A program made the translations under genes and the position numbers. This document shows positions 9,529-17,435 of a stretch of DNA of 58,537 nt, piece after piece. Origin of the DNA: Spirochaetota bacterium (GTDB lineage: Bacteria; Spirochaetota; UBA4802; JAFGDQ01); contig JAFGSG010000140.1 in assembly GCA_016934735.1 (NCBI GenBank), forward strand, positions 1-58,537. The letters are read 5' to 3'. The notes beneath the pieces are model-generated. The model saw only the letters and a list, made by a program, of their open reading frames with translations, made no database searches and was not told the origin of the DNA. Position 1 is the stretch's first letter. Each line of letters begins with the position of its first letter.

Positions 9529-9557
9529 TTGAATTACAATAGCTTGATAGATATAAT
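9529..9557 (+). promoter_or_regulatory. Promoter of cheX
   Basis: TTGAAT (9529-9534) is followed after 17 bases by a perfect TATAAT (9552-9557). cheX starts at 9618, about 54 bases after the expected start of transcription. Confidence 0.55.
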
Positions 9558-9617
9558 AATTACACGTTTACGAATTATAGAAAGTACAGTGTAAATAAAA
9601 AACAAAGAGGAAATAAT

Positions 9618-10091
9618 ATGAATGTTAACGCAGAATATGTGAATCCGTTCCTTAAGGCCGCAAGTTCCGTGTTTAAATCTGTTGTTGGTGTTGATCTTAG
9701 AAGAGGAAAACTTGTAGTTAAAGATAAACCACTGCCGTCACACGATGTTGCAATAATAATAGGCATAACCGGAGGAGTACAGGGTGTTGTGGTTTACAGT
9801 TTCAGTATGACAATGGTATATAAAATTGCGGATATACTTATGCCGGGTTTATCAAAGGAACAGATAGACAGTGAATGGAAAGATATAATGGGCGAATTTG
9901 CGAACATGATAACGGGCAACGCAATGAATCTTTTTACAGATATAACCAAAGGCACTCAACAGGTGCACATTACAACGCCTACTGTGATCGAAGGAAAAGA
10001 GTTTACGATCTCTGCAATTCATCAGACAACACTTGGTATAAACCTTTATAGTCCGATGGGATCTCTAGAGGTGAATGTTGCTTTAAAATAA
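9618..10091 (+). CDS. cheX: CheX-type chemotaxis phosphatase
   Basis: A 157-residue CheX/CheC-superfamily protein that removes phosphate from CheY-P. The conserved ExxN active-site helix is visible as GEFANMITGNA (about residues 94-104), with the flanking GVQGVVVYSFS strand typical of CheX. Length matches the family. It is monocistronic with its own promoter and an AGAGGAAA site before the ATG. No other che gene lies in the window. CheX is the main CheY phosphatase in spirochaetes such as Borrelia, which agrees with the suggested lineage. Confidence 0.88.
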   Translation: MNVNAEYVNPFLKAASSVFKSVVGVDLRRGKLVVKDKPLPSHDVAIIIGITGGVQGVVVYSFSMTMVYKIADILMPGLSKEQIDSEWKDIMGEFANMITGNAMNLFTDITKGTQQVHITTPTVIEGKEFTISAIHQTTLGINLYSPMGSLEVNVALK

Positions 10092-10146
10092 TATTATCAG
10101 GCTGAGATGCCTGCCGGATCTAATATCTGACTTGTTATAAATAATT

Positions 10147-11019
10147 TTAATTATAAAACGCTTTACTGTAGTAAGTGCTTTCGATGGTGTATAAATTTTT
10201 TTTAGCTCTGCTTAAAAGCGGAGAGTTATAAAAGAACGGGGCTTTTTCCACTTCTGATTTTTTAATAAAAATTTTATAAATTTTCTGTGCGATTCCGAAA
10301 TCTTTCAGCATTGCATCTTTTTCGAAAACCTGTGCCATTAAAAAATAAGCGTCATCAATGGTTTCTCTTTTCTCGTAATTTTTTATTAGTTTTATTACTG
10401 CCTCAAGAGCCTGATTCCCTTTGTTGTTTTTAATATAAAGTTTTGAGATAGCGACAAGTGAATCGTCAGCGAGTTCATGTTCATGGAAAAGGGAAGCGAC
10501 ATTATAAAAATATTCAATCGCACGCAAATCATCCCCTTTCTTTAAATATATTTCTCCTGTAATGAAAAGTGCCGAAGGATATTCTCCCGATTCCTGACTG
10601 ACCGATTTCAGCATATCAATTGCTTCATTAAGATTATTTAATTCAATGAATATTCTGGATAGCCAGATCGAAGCTATATCCCTGTAAGGGCTGTCCGGAT
10701 ATTTTGATTTAAGCTCTTCAAGTTTTTGTCTGGAATTAGTGTATAGAGATGCTTCAAATAACTGTATACCGCTTTTTAAAAGCGCTTCATCGGCTGAAGG
10801 GAACGAAAATATATTTTTCGTATCTTTTCCTTTTTCCGCAGCTTCTATCCCCGCCGATAAATCAGAGCCGATTTGCGCTGAGGGCGTTGATTTTGTCATA
10901 TCCAAATACACATTTGAATCAACTATGTTCCTAATTATTTCTTCCAGCTCTCTTGATTCCATTGCGCCTGATTGGATAGCGGATAATACTAAAATTGTTA
11001 TGGCAAATATTTTTTTCAT
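10147..11019 (-). CDS. Exported TPR-repeat protein
   Basis: A 290-residue periplasmic or membrane-associated protein. A signal peptide is evident (MKKIFAITILVLSAIQSGA). Residues about 70-270 form a series of helix pairs of TPR/YfiO type (LKSKYPDSPYRDIASIWLSR, then ALFITGEIYLKKGDDLRAIE), as seen in BamD-like and YbgF-like adaptors. There is no lipobox cysteine, so it is probably soluble in the periplasm. Its start overlaps the upstream gene by 4 bases (ATGA), showing translational coupling. It is the last gene of a five-gene minus-strand run. Confidence 0.75.
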   Translation of the reverse strand: MKKIFAITILVLSAIQSGAMESRELEEIIRNIVDSNVYLDMTKSTPSAQIGSDLSAGIEAAEKGKDTKNIFSFPSADEALLKSGIQLFEASLYTNSRQKLEELKSKYPDSPYRDIASIWLSRIFIELNNLNEAIDMLKSVSQESGEYPSALFITGEIYLKKGDDLRAIEYFYNVASLFHEHELADDSLVAISKLYIKNNKGNQALEAVIKLIKNYEKRETIDDAYFLMAQVFEKDAMLKDFGIAQKIYKIFIKKSEVEKAPFFYNSPLLSRAKKNLYTIESTYYSKAFYN

Positions 11020-11576
11020 TTTTCAATAATCTTCGAGTTATCCATGGGACTGTTTTCTTGAAAAGCTTTTTCATTGATTTTATTTTTTGGCAGTTCTTTT
11101 TTTATTTCGCGTATATCAGGCTCATTTATTTTTTCATCGGTTCTTTTAATGTCCGCTATTTTTTGACTGTCCATATAAAGTGCAGATTCTTTTTTTATTT
11201 CCGGGTCTGGATCAACCGTTTTGCTTCCTATCTCTGTTTTTAAATTTTCGTTTGCGGGAAATTCAACCTTGTTAAATCGGATGTCTTTTTGTTCTTTAAT
11301 AAGTTCTGATTCCAGCATGGATCCATATTGGATATCCCGGCTTTTTTTTATCAGTGGATCAAAGAGTTCGTTTGTATTTTCTGTAATCGGTTTTCCATAT
11401 TGTTTCGCAGCGCTCTTTCCACTGTTGTAACCTATGTATATTCCAAGTATGACAAGGATTATAACCAAACCAAAAAAAGATATTTTTATTGTATCTATGG
11501 TTTTCTTGTTTAAACCATCAATTAATTTGTTTATTGTGATAATTGTTGTATTTACTATTTTAATTAGTAAGTTCAT
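11016..11576 (-). CDS. Single-pass membrane protein of unknown function
   Basis: A 186-residue protein, not recognised. Residues about 33-49 form one transmembrane helix (FFGLVIILVILGIYIGY), after a short amphipathic N-terminus. The rest is hydrophilic, rich in Lys, Glu and Ile/Asn, and probably unfolded or extended in the periplasm. No domain motif is visible. It overlaps the TPR gene by 4 bases and follows the LPP20-like gene after about 70 bases, suggesting one transcription unit and possibly one envelope complex. Confidence 0.6.
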   Translation of the reverse strand: MNLLIKIVNTTIITINKLIDGLNKKTIDTIKISFFGLVIILVILGIYIGYNSGKSAAKQYGKPITENTNELFDPLIKKSRDIQYGSMLESELIKEQKDIRFNKVEFPANENLKTEIGSKTVDPDPEIKKESALYMDSQKIADIKRTDEKINEPDIREIKKELPKNKINEKAFQENSPMDNSKIIEK

Positions 11577-11644
11577 GGAAATTGATATTAAATCCTTTCA
11601 ATATACTGTTGGTATGTGGGGCAATTTATGAATCACTCTGCATA

Positions 11645-12487
11645 CTACTTATCTATAATAAGAATAACTCTGCATTTTTTCAAATTATTTATTGTTATTT
11701 GACTGCTGAATATTCTTCTGACGTCTTTTCCCAGCAGTACCGGACAACTATTCAGACTTTTCATGGCAACTGATAGATACGGATGTTCACCCGCACGCCG
11801 ATCAGTTAACGCCTGATTTTCTGTATAACAGTAAGAAGCCATGCCGCCCTTAACAGCGAATGAGCTATCAATATAATTTCTTCCGTAAATCTCAAGTCCT
11901 GTGTCGCTGTATATTGCAGGGAATAACATAGGTTTAACTTCAAGCCCGCGGCAGTCAATTATTAATCCGCTGTATGGGGTGGATATAGGTATTTCCGCTC
12001 TTGCCGGAAAATCATTCGATGGAAAATCATAAGGAAGGGAGGCGATAATTGTACCGAAGTCCAGTTTTGCCTCACAGATGGCAGAATCAAATCCCGACGG
12101 ATACTCTTTGCACATTATAAAATTATTTAATTTATCTGAAATGGATTTTTGTACTGATGTGTCATTCATCATTATGTCAATAAATCTGTTGTTGGGATCA
12201 ATCCTTAAGGATTGAACTGCTTCAGCCATATTTATGATTGCTGCTTCCATGGCTGACAGATAGGCCGCTTCTCTGGCTTTGTTTAGCGATTTTGCTTTTC
12301 CTGTGACATTGTCAACAGGCTTTCCTGCATCATTGAATATAATACGTGCTTTACCTTTCGAGACTATATGGCCTCTCTCCCAATCAATTAAACTTTTTTC
12401 TTTAAGAAATATTTCATCGGCAGTGGATGTATTAATAAAAATAATTATAAAAATAATAATCAGGCTGTTAATTTTAATGCGGATCAT
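11645..12487 (-). CDS. Exported LPP20/FlgT-like protein
   Basis: A 280-residue exported protein with a hydrophobic N-terminal signal (about residues 6-22, ending TSTADE). The segment KARIIFND followed by NKAREAAYLSAMEAAIINMAE has the pattern of LPP20-domain proteins and the FlgT N-terminus, where the first strand is followed by an Ala-rich helix. The middle has an AEIPISTPYSGLIIDCRG segment that recurs in spirochaete and proteobacterial relatives recalled from memory, and the C-terminus ends on a strand. FlgT-like proteins support the flagellar basal body, so a motility link is plausible given the DUF115 neighbour, but this is inferred. Confidence 0.6.
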   Translation of the reverse strand: MIRIKINSLIIIFIIIFINTSTADEIFLKEKSLIDWERGHIVSKGKARIIFNDAGKPVDNVTGKAKSLNKAREAAYLSAMEAAIINMAEAVQSLRIDPNNRFIDIMMNDTSVQKSISDKLNNFIMCKEYPSGFDSAICEAKLDFGTIIASLPYDFPSNDFPARAEIPISTPYSGLIIDCRGLEVKPMLFPAIYSDTGLEIYGRNYIDSSFAVKGGMASYCYTENQALTDRRAGEHPYLSVAMKSLNSCPVLLGKDVRRIFSSQITINNLKKCRVILIIDK

Positions 12488-12546
12488 AATTATGGTTTAC
12501 CCTTCAATTAATATCGGATATTTTTAAATTAAGTTTAAGCTCTATT

Positions 12547-14268
12547 TTACAGCGTATTTCTGCATTGTTCAAGCATTGGAATGAGTTTTTTTATGGATGC
12601 AATAATATCGCTTATCAGTAATTCCGAAGCCTTTTGCTGCGGTAAGTCCGGATTTCTGGCAAGATATACAAATGTTTTACGAAGAAATGGAACAATTAAT
12701 TTTTCGATCCCGCTGCTACTGATCAGGCCGACTATTTCTTCATCTCTTTTGCCAGATATATTATCAAGCGCGGATTGCGACTTTTTTTGCACATCCAGTA
12801 GTTCTTTTATTGCTTCCTCCAAACCATCAGAAAGTGTTTTCGAATTTTTTACAATACTGTATTTATTCAGGCAGGATTTGAGAATTTCATCAGGAGTCCT
12901 GCTTGGTTTTTCTATGGAGCGAAGAATCTCTTCAAATGTTTTTTCTATTGTGTTTTCTATTCTGGCTCCGCCTTCTGTTGCGTTAATCACTGGAATACAC
13001 ACTTTCCCCGCAGACTCTCTGAACCAGAATCTGTAAATATCAAATACAAAATCCGAGATTACTTTTTCACGGCCTCTATATGCTTCGATATATTTTATTT
13101 TACGCTTTCTTATTACATTCTGGTTAATTGTTTCCAGGTTTCTGAAGCGCGATAATCCCGGCACCCAGTCATCATTGTGATACGTACCAGAACAGTGAAT
13201 TTCCCTGCCGGTATATGCCAGGTCCTGGCCCATGAGTATAATTGACCCGCATCCCAGGTTCAACAGGAGATCGAAGACGCTGGTCGCGACCGAACCGCCG
13301 GATTGTATATCACCGATGGGCTCTGTATATTTTTCCATCCAGTCCCAGACAGGAGTTGTTTCTCTCCTGGAGTTGCCTTTGCCGTCATTATAAAATTTTG
13401 ATGTTGTGCTTAATATTTTTTCACCTTTATAAGATTCGATGAGTCTTGGATAACTTACAATATCTGCCATGAGTACAGCTTTGCTGTCCATAAGTCCGAG
13501 AAAATGCTTAAGACTGTATTTCTGTGAATCAAGGGTCATCACAATATGAGGTACAACATTGTAGTTTTGCAGTACTTTAAGAGCAGTATCTACGCATACA
13601 ATAAGCGCTTTATCCCTTATATCATTTAATAATTTTACATTTTTTTTTAATGAAGGGCCGGCCGATACAATTATGCCCGGCATTCCTTTGAATCTGCCGA
13701 AAAGGCCGGAGACAGGAGTTGAGGAATATATATGATGCACATTCCGGAATATATGTCTGATCCAATTCTCTTCAAATTCAAATCTGGTAAGAAGGTCGCT
13801 TACCCTGGAAGAAATATATTCTTTTATATCTTTTAATCGTGCGTTATAAAACTCCTGGTCAAGCATATATGACGGCCTGTGAATATAGGAAGATACTCCT
13901 CTTATCATGGTTATATCTATTTTTTCAAAAATTTCCGGAAAGTCACTGGCGGAATTGATTACGTAAATGTTTTTAAGAATATCCTGATTGTATGTCTTTA
14001 CGAGATCTATAACTTCGGGATCTTTTTCAATAATAATTATAATATGATTGCGGAATTTCTGTTTAAGGTAATCAACATGGTATCCGAGAGCAAGGCCGGT
14101 AACAATCAATAGACTAGATCGTCCGGCTTTAAAAGATTCAACCGCTCTTTCTGCTTCAACTTGAGGATTATAAGCAGAGTGAAGTTTGATTTCGCGTGAA
14201 TTTTCAGAATGAATAAAGATAAGAGTCTTAAGTCCGGCCGGAGTATCGGCAATTTTATATTTTCCCAT
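12547..14268 (-). CDS. DUF115 / MptE-like protein (motility-associated factor type)
   Basis: A 573-residue protein. The segment IVSAGPSLKKNVKLL (about residue 200) followed by VCVDTALKVL and VMTLDS is the signature of the DUF115 fold shared by 6-hydroxymethylpterin diphosphokinase MptE and flagellin-glycosylation Maf proteins. The later MGQDLAYTG block is typical of Maf-type members. It probably takes part in flagellin glycosylation. The start at 14268 (MGKYKIAD) gives a 14-base overlap with the upstream gene; the open frame runs 210 bases further, deep into that gene, which is unlikely. The C-terminal 130 residues are helical. Confidence 0.8.
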   Translation of the reverse strand: MGKYKIADTPAGLKTLIFIHSENSREIKLHSAYNPQVEAERAVESFKAGRSSLLIVTGLALGYHVDYLKQKFRNHIIIIIEKDPEVIDLVKTYNQDILKNIYVINSASDFPEIFEKIDITMIRGVSSYIHRPSYMLDQEFYNARLKDIKEYISSRVSDLLTRFEFEENWIRHIFRNVHHIYSSTPVSGLFGRFKGMPGIIVSAGPSLKKNVKLLNDIRDKALIVCVDTALKVLQNYNVVPHIVMTLDSQKYSLKHFLGLMDSKAVLMADIVSYPRLIESYKGEKILSTTSKFYNDGKGNSRRETTPVWDWMEKYTEPIGDIQSGGSVATSVFDLLLNLGCGSIILMGQDLAYTGREIHCSGTYHNDDWVPGLSRFRNLETINQNVIRKRKIKYIEAYRGREKVISDFVFDIYRFWFRESAGKVCIPVINATEGGARIENTIEKTFEEILRSIEKPSRTPDEILKSCLNKYSIVKNSKTLSDGLEEAIKELLDVQKKSQSALDNISGKRDEEIVGLISSSGIEKLIVPFLRKTFVYLARNPDLPQQKASELLISDIIASIKKLIPMLEQCRNTL

Positions 14269-15721
14269 TACTGTTATGTATAATTTCTTTCTGAAGATCG
14301 TCAACATCCTTTCGGGAAAAGAGTTTATATTTTTCGAGAACTGTTTCTTCGAGATAATAGTAATTATATTTTCCGGTCTCAAACTGACAAAGCATATTCC
14401 CGAGATATGCAGGGAAGACAAAGTCTTTATACTTATCGTTTGTATCAAGAGGCGAATGATGATATTTGATAACTTCAATGAGATAATCCGGGAAATTCCA
14501 TTTTTTTGCCATCAGTTCCCCGATCATGGAATGGCTGATTCCGATAGAAACTTCCTCCAATACTGTCGATGATCTGATTTTCCGGTTTTTAGTCAGATCG
14601 GATATCCAGTTTGAAAATTTTGAGTCAGTTGCTAATAAAATCAGTTTACCCAGGTCATGCAGCAGCCCTCCAAGATAAGCGAACTCGGCATTCTTTTCCT
14701 TCCCGAATTTTTGAGCGATATATTTCGCATATTCAGCGGTCTTCGTGCAATGGTTCCATATTTCGTGGAATTTCGAGTATCTTTTTTCTAAAATGCTCCT
14801 GGTGCTGGATACCAGGAGCAAGTCATAAAGATTCGAAAATCCTATTATAAGAATAGCTTCACTTATGTGCTTAACTTTCTTTCCCATAAAGAAACCGGCA
14901 GAGTTGGCTAATTTTAAAATATCGCTGGTTAGCGCCGGGTCGATAATAATTTTGTCAACAATCTCTTTTATTTCGGTATCTTTATTTTTGCATAGTCTTA
15001 GTAATTCCAATAGGTTCTGATTGAAGCTTGGAAGGCCATCAACTTCATCCAGTATTTGTTCTTTTATTGTTGTTGTAATTGTTTTCGGTTTTAATTCGTA
15101 GGGTATTGTAAATTTAGCCTTGGTTGTTTTTTTATCGGATAAAATGCTGAATGAATTTTCTCCTATTCCGGTATTCTTTAACAGCAGAATTGAAAGCACT
15201 ATTCCCAGTCCGGCTCCTTCAGTTTCGTCATAGATATCGTCATATGCATCCGTAAAGTCGTTATACTCTTTCGCTTTTTTAATCCTCAGATTAATTCTTT
15301 CAAATTCTACTGGATGTATGGATGAATTGTTTTTAACTATGATTATTATACCGTCATTTGCTAATTCAATAGAAAGAATAACCAGATAATCTGTTTTCGC
15401 CAACTCGTTTTCTATTGTATCTTTGCCGATAATTTTGCTCTTGAAATTGGTAATGCCTTTTGCATATTCTTCAGGATTGTTGATATCAATTTTGATTTTT
15501 TTAAAGTAATATCTTTTAGCGTTAGCTTTAACCGCGTTTGCTATTATTTCTCTCAGGATAGTGGTTATATAATCAAGCAGGTACAGCATATCCATTTTAG
15601 CCAATAGCTTGGCAAACAGAGCATCTATTGATTTAAAAAAATCTTCATTATGACAGCTGAACTGGATATTTATGTTTTTATTTTTTTCCAGCTGAGCTAG
15701 GATTTCACCAGTTTTTTGCAT
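14255..15721 (-). CDS. Histidine-kinase-type ATPase fused to an HDOD domain
   Basis: A 488-residue regulatory protein with two parts. Residues about 30-215 form a GHKL ATPase: an N-box-like LREIIANAVKANAK (56-69) and a G-box-like EGAGLGIVLS (168-177). No HisKA dimerisation helix with a phosphoacceptor histidine is seen before it. Residues about 225-440 form an HDOD domain, with GLPSFNQNLLELL, LANSAGFF and GGLLHDLGKLI. HDOD domains are HD-related and often lack phosphodiesterase residues; here an HD pair is still present. It probably senses or transmits a signal to the DUF115 gene it overlaps. Confidence 0.8.
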   Translation of the reverse strand: MQKTGEILAQLEKNKNINIQFSCHNEDFFKSIDALFAKLLAKMDMLYLLDYITTILREIIANAVKANAKRYYFKKIKIDINNPEEYAKGITNFKSKIIGKDTIENELAKTDYLVILSIELANDGIIIIVKNNSSIHPVEFERINLRIKKAKEYNDFTDAYDDIYDETEGAGLGIVLSILLLKNTGIGENSFSILSDKKTTKAKFTIPYELKPKTITTTIKEQILDEVDGLPSFNQNLLELLRLCKNKDTEIKEIVDKIIIDPALTSDILKLANSAGFFMGKKVKHISEAILIIGFSNLYDLLLVSSTRSILEKRYSKFHEIWNHCTKTAEYAKYIAQKFGKEKNAEFAYLGGLLHDLGKLILLATDSKFSNWISDLTKNRKIRSSTVLEEVSIGISHSMIGELMAKKWNFPDYLIEVIKYHHSPLDTNDKYKDFVFPAYLGNMLCQFETGKYNYYYLEETVLEKYKLFSRKDVDDLQKEIIHNSNGKI

Positions 15722-16113
15722 ATTTATCCGGATTCTTCTATGAATTATTCTGATATTTATTCTTTATCAGGGACAATTACATTTTCGGCAATAAATGATT
15801 TGTTATTTTCTATAAAATAAGTAAAATCAGGTTAAAAATGAAATTCAGATAATTTCAATCAATTAAAGAATTTTAAAATAATTATAATTATTTATTGCAA
15901 TTTTTCAACTCCTTTTTATACTGACTCTGACTATTCAATATATGTATTCAAAACGACCTTCTTTATTAATCCAAACGTGGAAAATCAATTTATCTGTAAC
16001 CTGGAGAAAAAATTTTTTCAGGTTAAGGGAATAGTTCCTGATGGGGGTAATTCCTTGATGATCATAAACAGAGGGGCAAGTGTATTTAACTGTCGTTGGG
16101 AGTTTTAAATAAT
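15722..16113. other. Intergenic region before the MORN lipoprotein
   Basis: About 390 AT-rich bases between divergent genes. A hairpin pairing AACCTG (15998-16003) with CAGGTT (16019-16024), with an A6T6 tract inside, and a small GGAA-tag-TTCC hairpin (16028-16038) lie in the leader of the MORN gene. No RNA gene or convincing promoter was recognised. Confidence 0.4.
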
Positions 16114-17277
16114 ATGAAAAGATGCATAAATTATATCATTGCGGCATGTGTAGTTTTGACTGCTTGCAGTGGTAAATATATAGGTGAATACAGGAATAAT
16201 TTAAAAGAAGGCAAAGGTACATATATTTATCATAACGGTGACATATATAAGGGAGAATGGAAGAACGATAAACATGACGGCTATGGAGTTTATATTCTCG
16301 GAAAAGAATCGGAATGGGCAGGGAATGTATATGCGGGTTATTGGAAAAATGGGCTGAAAAATGGTGAAGGTACTTATACATATGCTAACGGCAACAAATA
16401 TGTAGGCAACTGGCAAAACGGACTTCCTGATGGAGCAGGGGTAATTTATTATTATAACGGCAACAAGTTCGAAGGAACGTGGAAGGACGGATGGAAGATT
16501 TTCGGCACATTTACTATTGATAAAAATTCAAAATGGGCAGGTAATAAGTATATCGGGCAGTGGAAAAATGATTTGATGCACGGGGAGGGAACATATATTT
16601 TTTCCAATGGGAATAAATATATAGGCCAGTGGTTTGTCGGTAAAATGCATGGATTGGGGGTAATGACCTTTTCGAACGGCGAAAAATATGAAGGTGAATG
16701 GACAAACGATAAAATTGAAGGCAGGGGCACTTATACATATGCTAACGGCAATAAATATACCGGCCAGTGGAAAAATAACGATCAGCATGGCAAAGGGGTT
16801 ATGACGTATGCCAATGGCGATATGGTATCCGGGGAATGGGAGGAAGGTGAAATTATTAGAACAGCAGGCGATGCATATGCCAAAACAGATGTAAAAGGGC
16901 GTTGGAAGGGAACTACATTCATTTATCCGAATGGCGATTCATACACAGGGGAATGGAAAGACGGCAAAAGAGACGGTACCGGAACATTCGAGTACGGTAA
17001 ACAATCGCGATGGGCAGGCGCTAAATATGAAGGCCAATGGAAAGCAGACAAGATGCACGGATACGGCACCTATACGTTTACAAATGGGAATGTTTATAAG
17101 GGCGAATGGATCAATGACGAACAGCACGGCACCGGCACCATGCTTTTTGCGAACGGGGACAAGTATGTAGGCAAATGGCAGAACGGGCTTAAGCATGGGC
17201 AGGGTGTATATTATCATTACTTTGATGGTAACGTGGACAGAGGAATGTGGGATAAGGACGTTTATGCAAACAGATAG
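16114..17277 (+). CDS. MORN-repeat lipoprotein
   Basis: A 387-residue lipoprotein. The start at 16114 gives a lipoprotein signal peptide with lipobox LTAC (Cys about residue 18) and a GGGAG site 11 bases upstream; a TTG at 16096 is an unlikely earlier start. After the lipobox the whole protein is about 14 MORN repeats (for example KYIGQWKNDLMHGEGTY). Three units are lengthened by a WAG insert (near residues 69, 135 and 297), and one repeat pair near residue 250 is degenerate. MORN repeats form long beta-meanders that bind lipids or proteins. It probably faces the periplasm or cell surface; partners unknown. Confidence 0.9.
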   Translation: MKRCINYIIAACVVLTACSGKYIGEYRNNLKEGKGTYIYHNGDIYKGEWKNDKHDGYGVYILGKESEWAGNVYAGYWKNGLKNGEGTYTYANGNKYVGNWQNGLPDGAGVIYYYNGNKFEGTWKDGWKIFGTFTIDKNSKWAGNKYIGQWKNDLMHGEGTYIFSNGNKYIGQWFVGKMHGLGVMTFSNGEKYEGEWTNDKIEGRGTYTYANGNKYTGQWKNNDQHGKGVMTYANGDMVSGEWEEGEIIRTAGDAYAKTDVKGRWKGTTFIYPNGDSYTGEWKDGKRDGTGTFEYGKQSRWAGAKYEGQWKADKMHGYGTYTFTNGNVYKGEWINDEQHGTGTMLFANGDKYVGKWQNGLKHGQGVYYHYFDGNVDRGMWDKDVYANR

Positions 17278-17398
17278 CCTGGCATTAAGGGAATTTTGAT
17301 AAACTGAAATATTATAATTTTTAACTCTGCAGTGCAGTAGAAAAACCCTGATTTTTTAAATTTTTCCCTTCAGTAGAAATGACAGAGTCAGTAAAACG

Positions 17399-17435
17399 AA
17401 GGCCGCTTATTCTGCGGCCTTTGTTATTTTTTTTA
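17399..17435 (+). terminator. Rho-independent terminator shared at convergent ends
   Basis: A perfect 8-bp stem, AAGGCCGC-ttattct-GCGGCCTT (17399-17421), is followed on the plus strand by a T-run (17423-17434). It ends the MORN gene. The loop contains the stop codon of fadD on the opposite strand, so the stem also spans the last codons of fadD; on the minus strand the following T-tract is weak. Confidence 0.8.

Noticed and set aside
14269-14478. N-terminal extension of the DUF115 gene
   Set aside because: It overlaps more than 200 bases of the upstream gene and shows no family similarity; the ATG at 14268 is better placed.
15998-16038. Riboswitch ahead of the MORN gene
   Set aside because: Only short hairpins are seen and no known riboswitch core could be matched.
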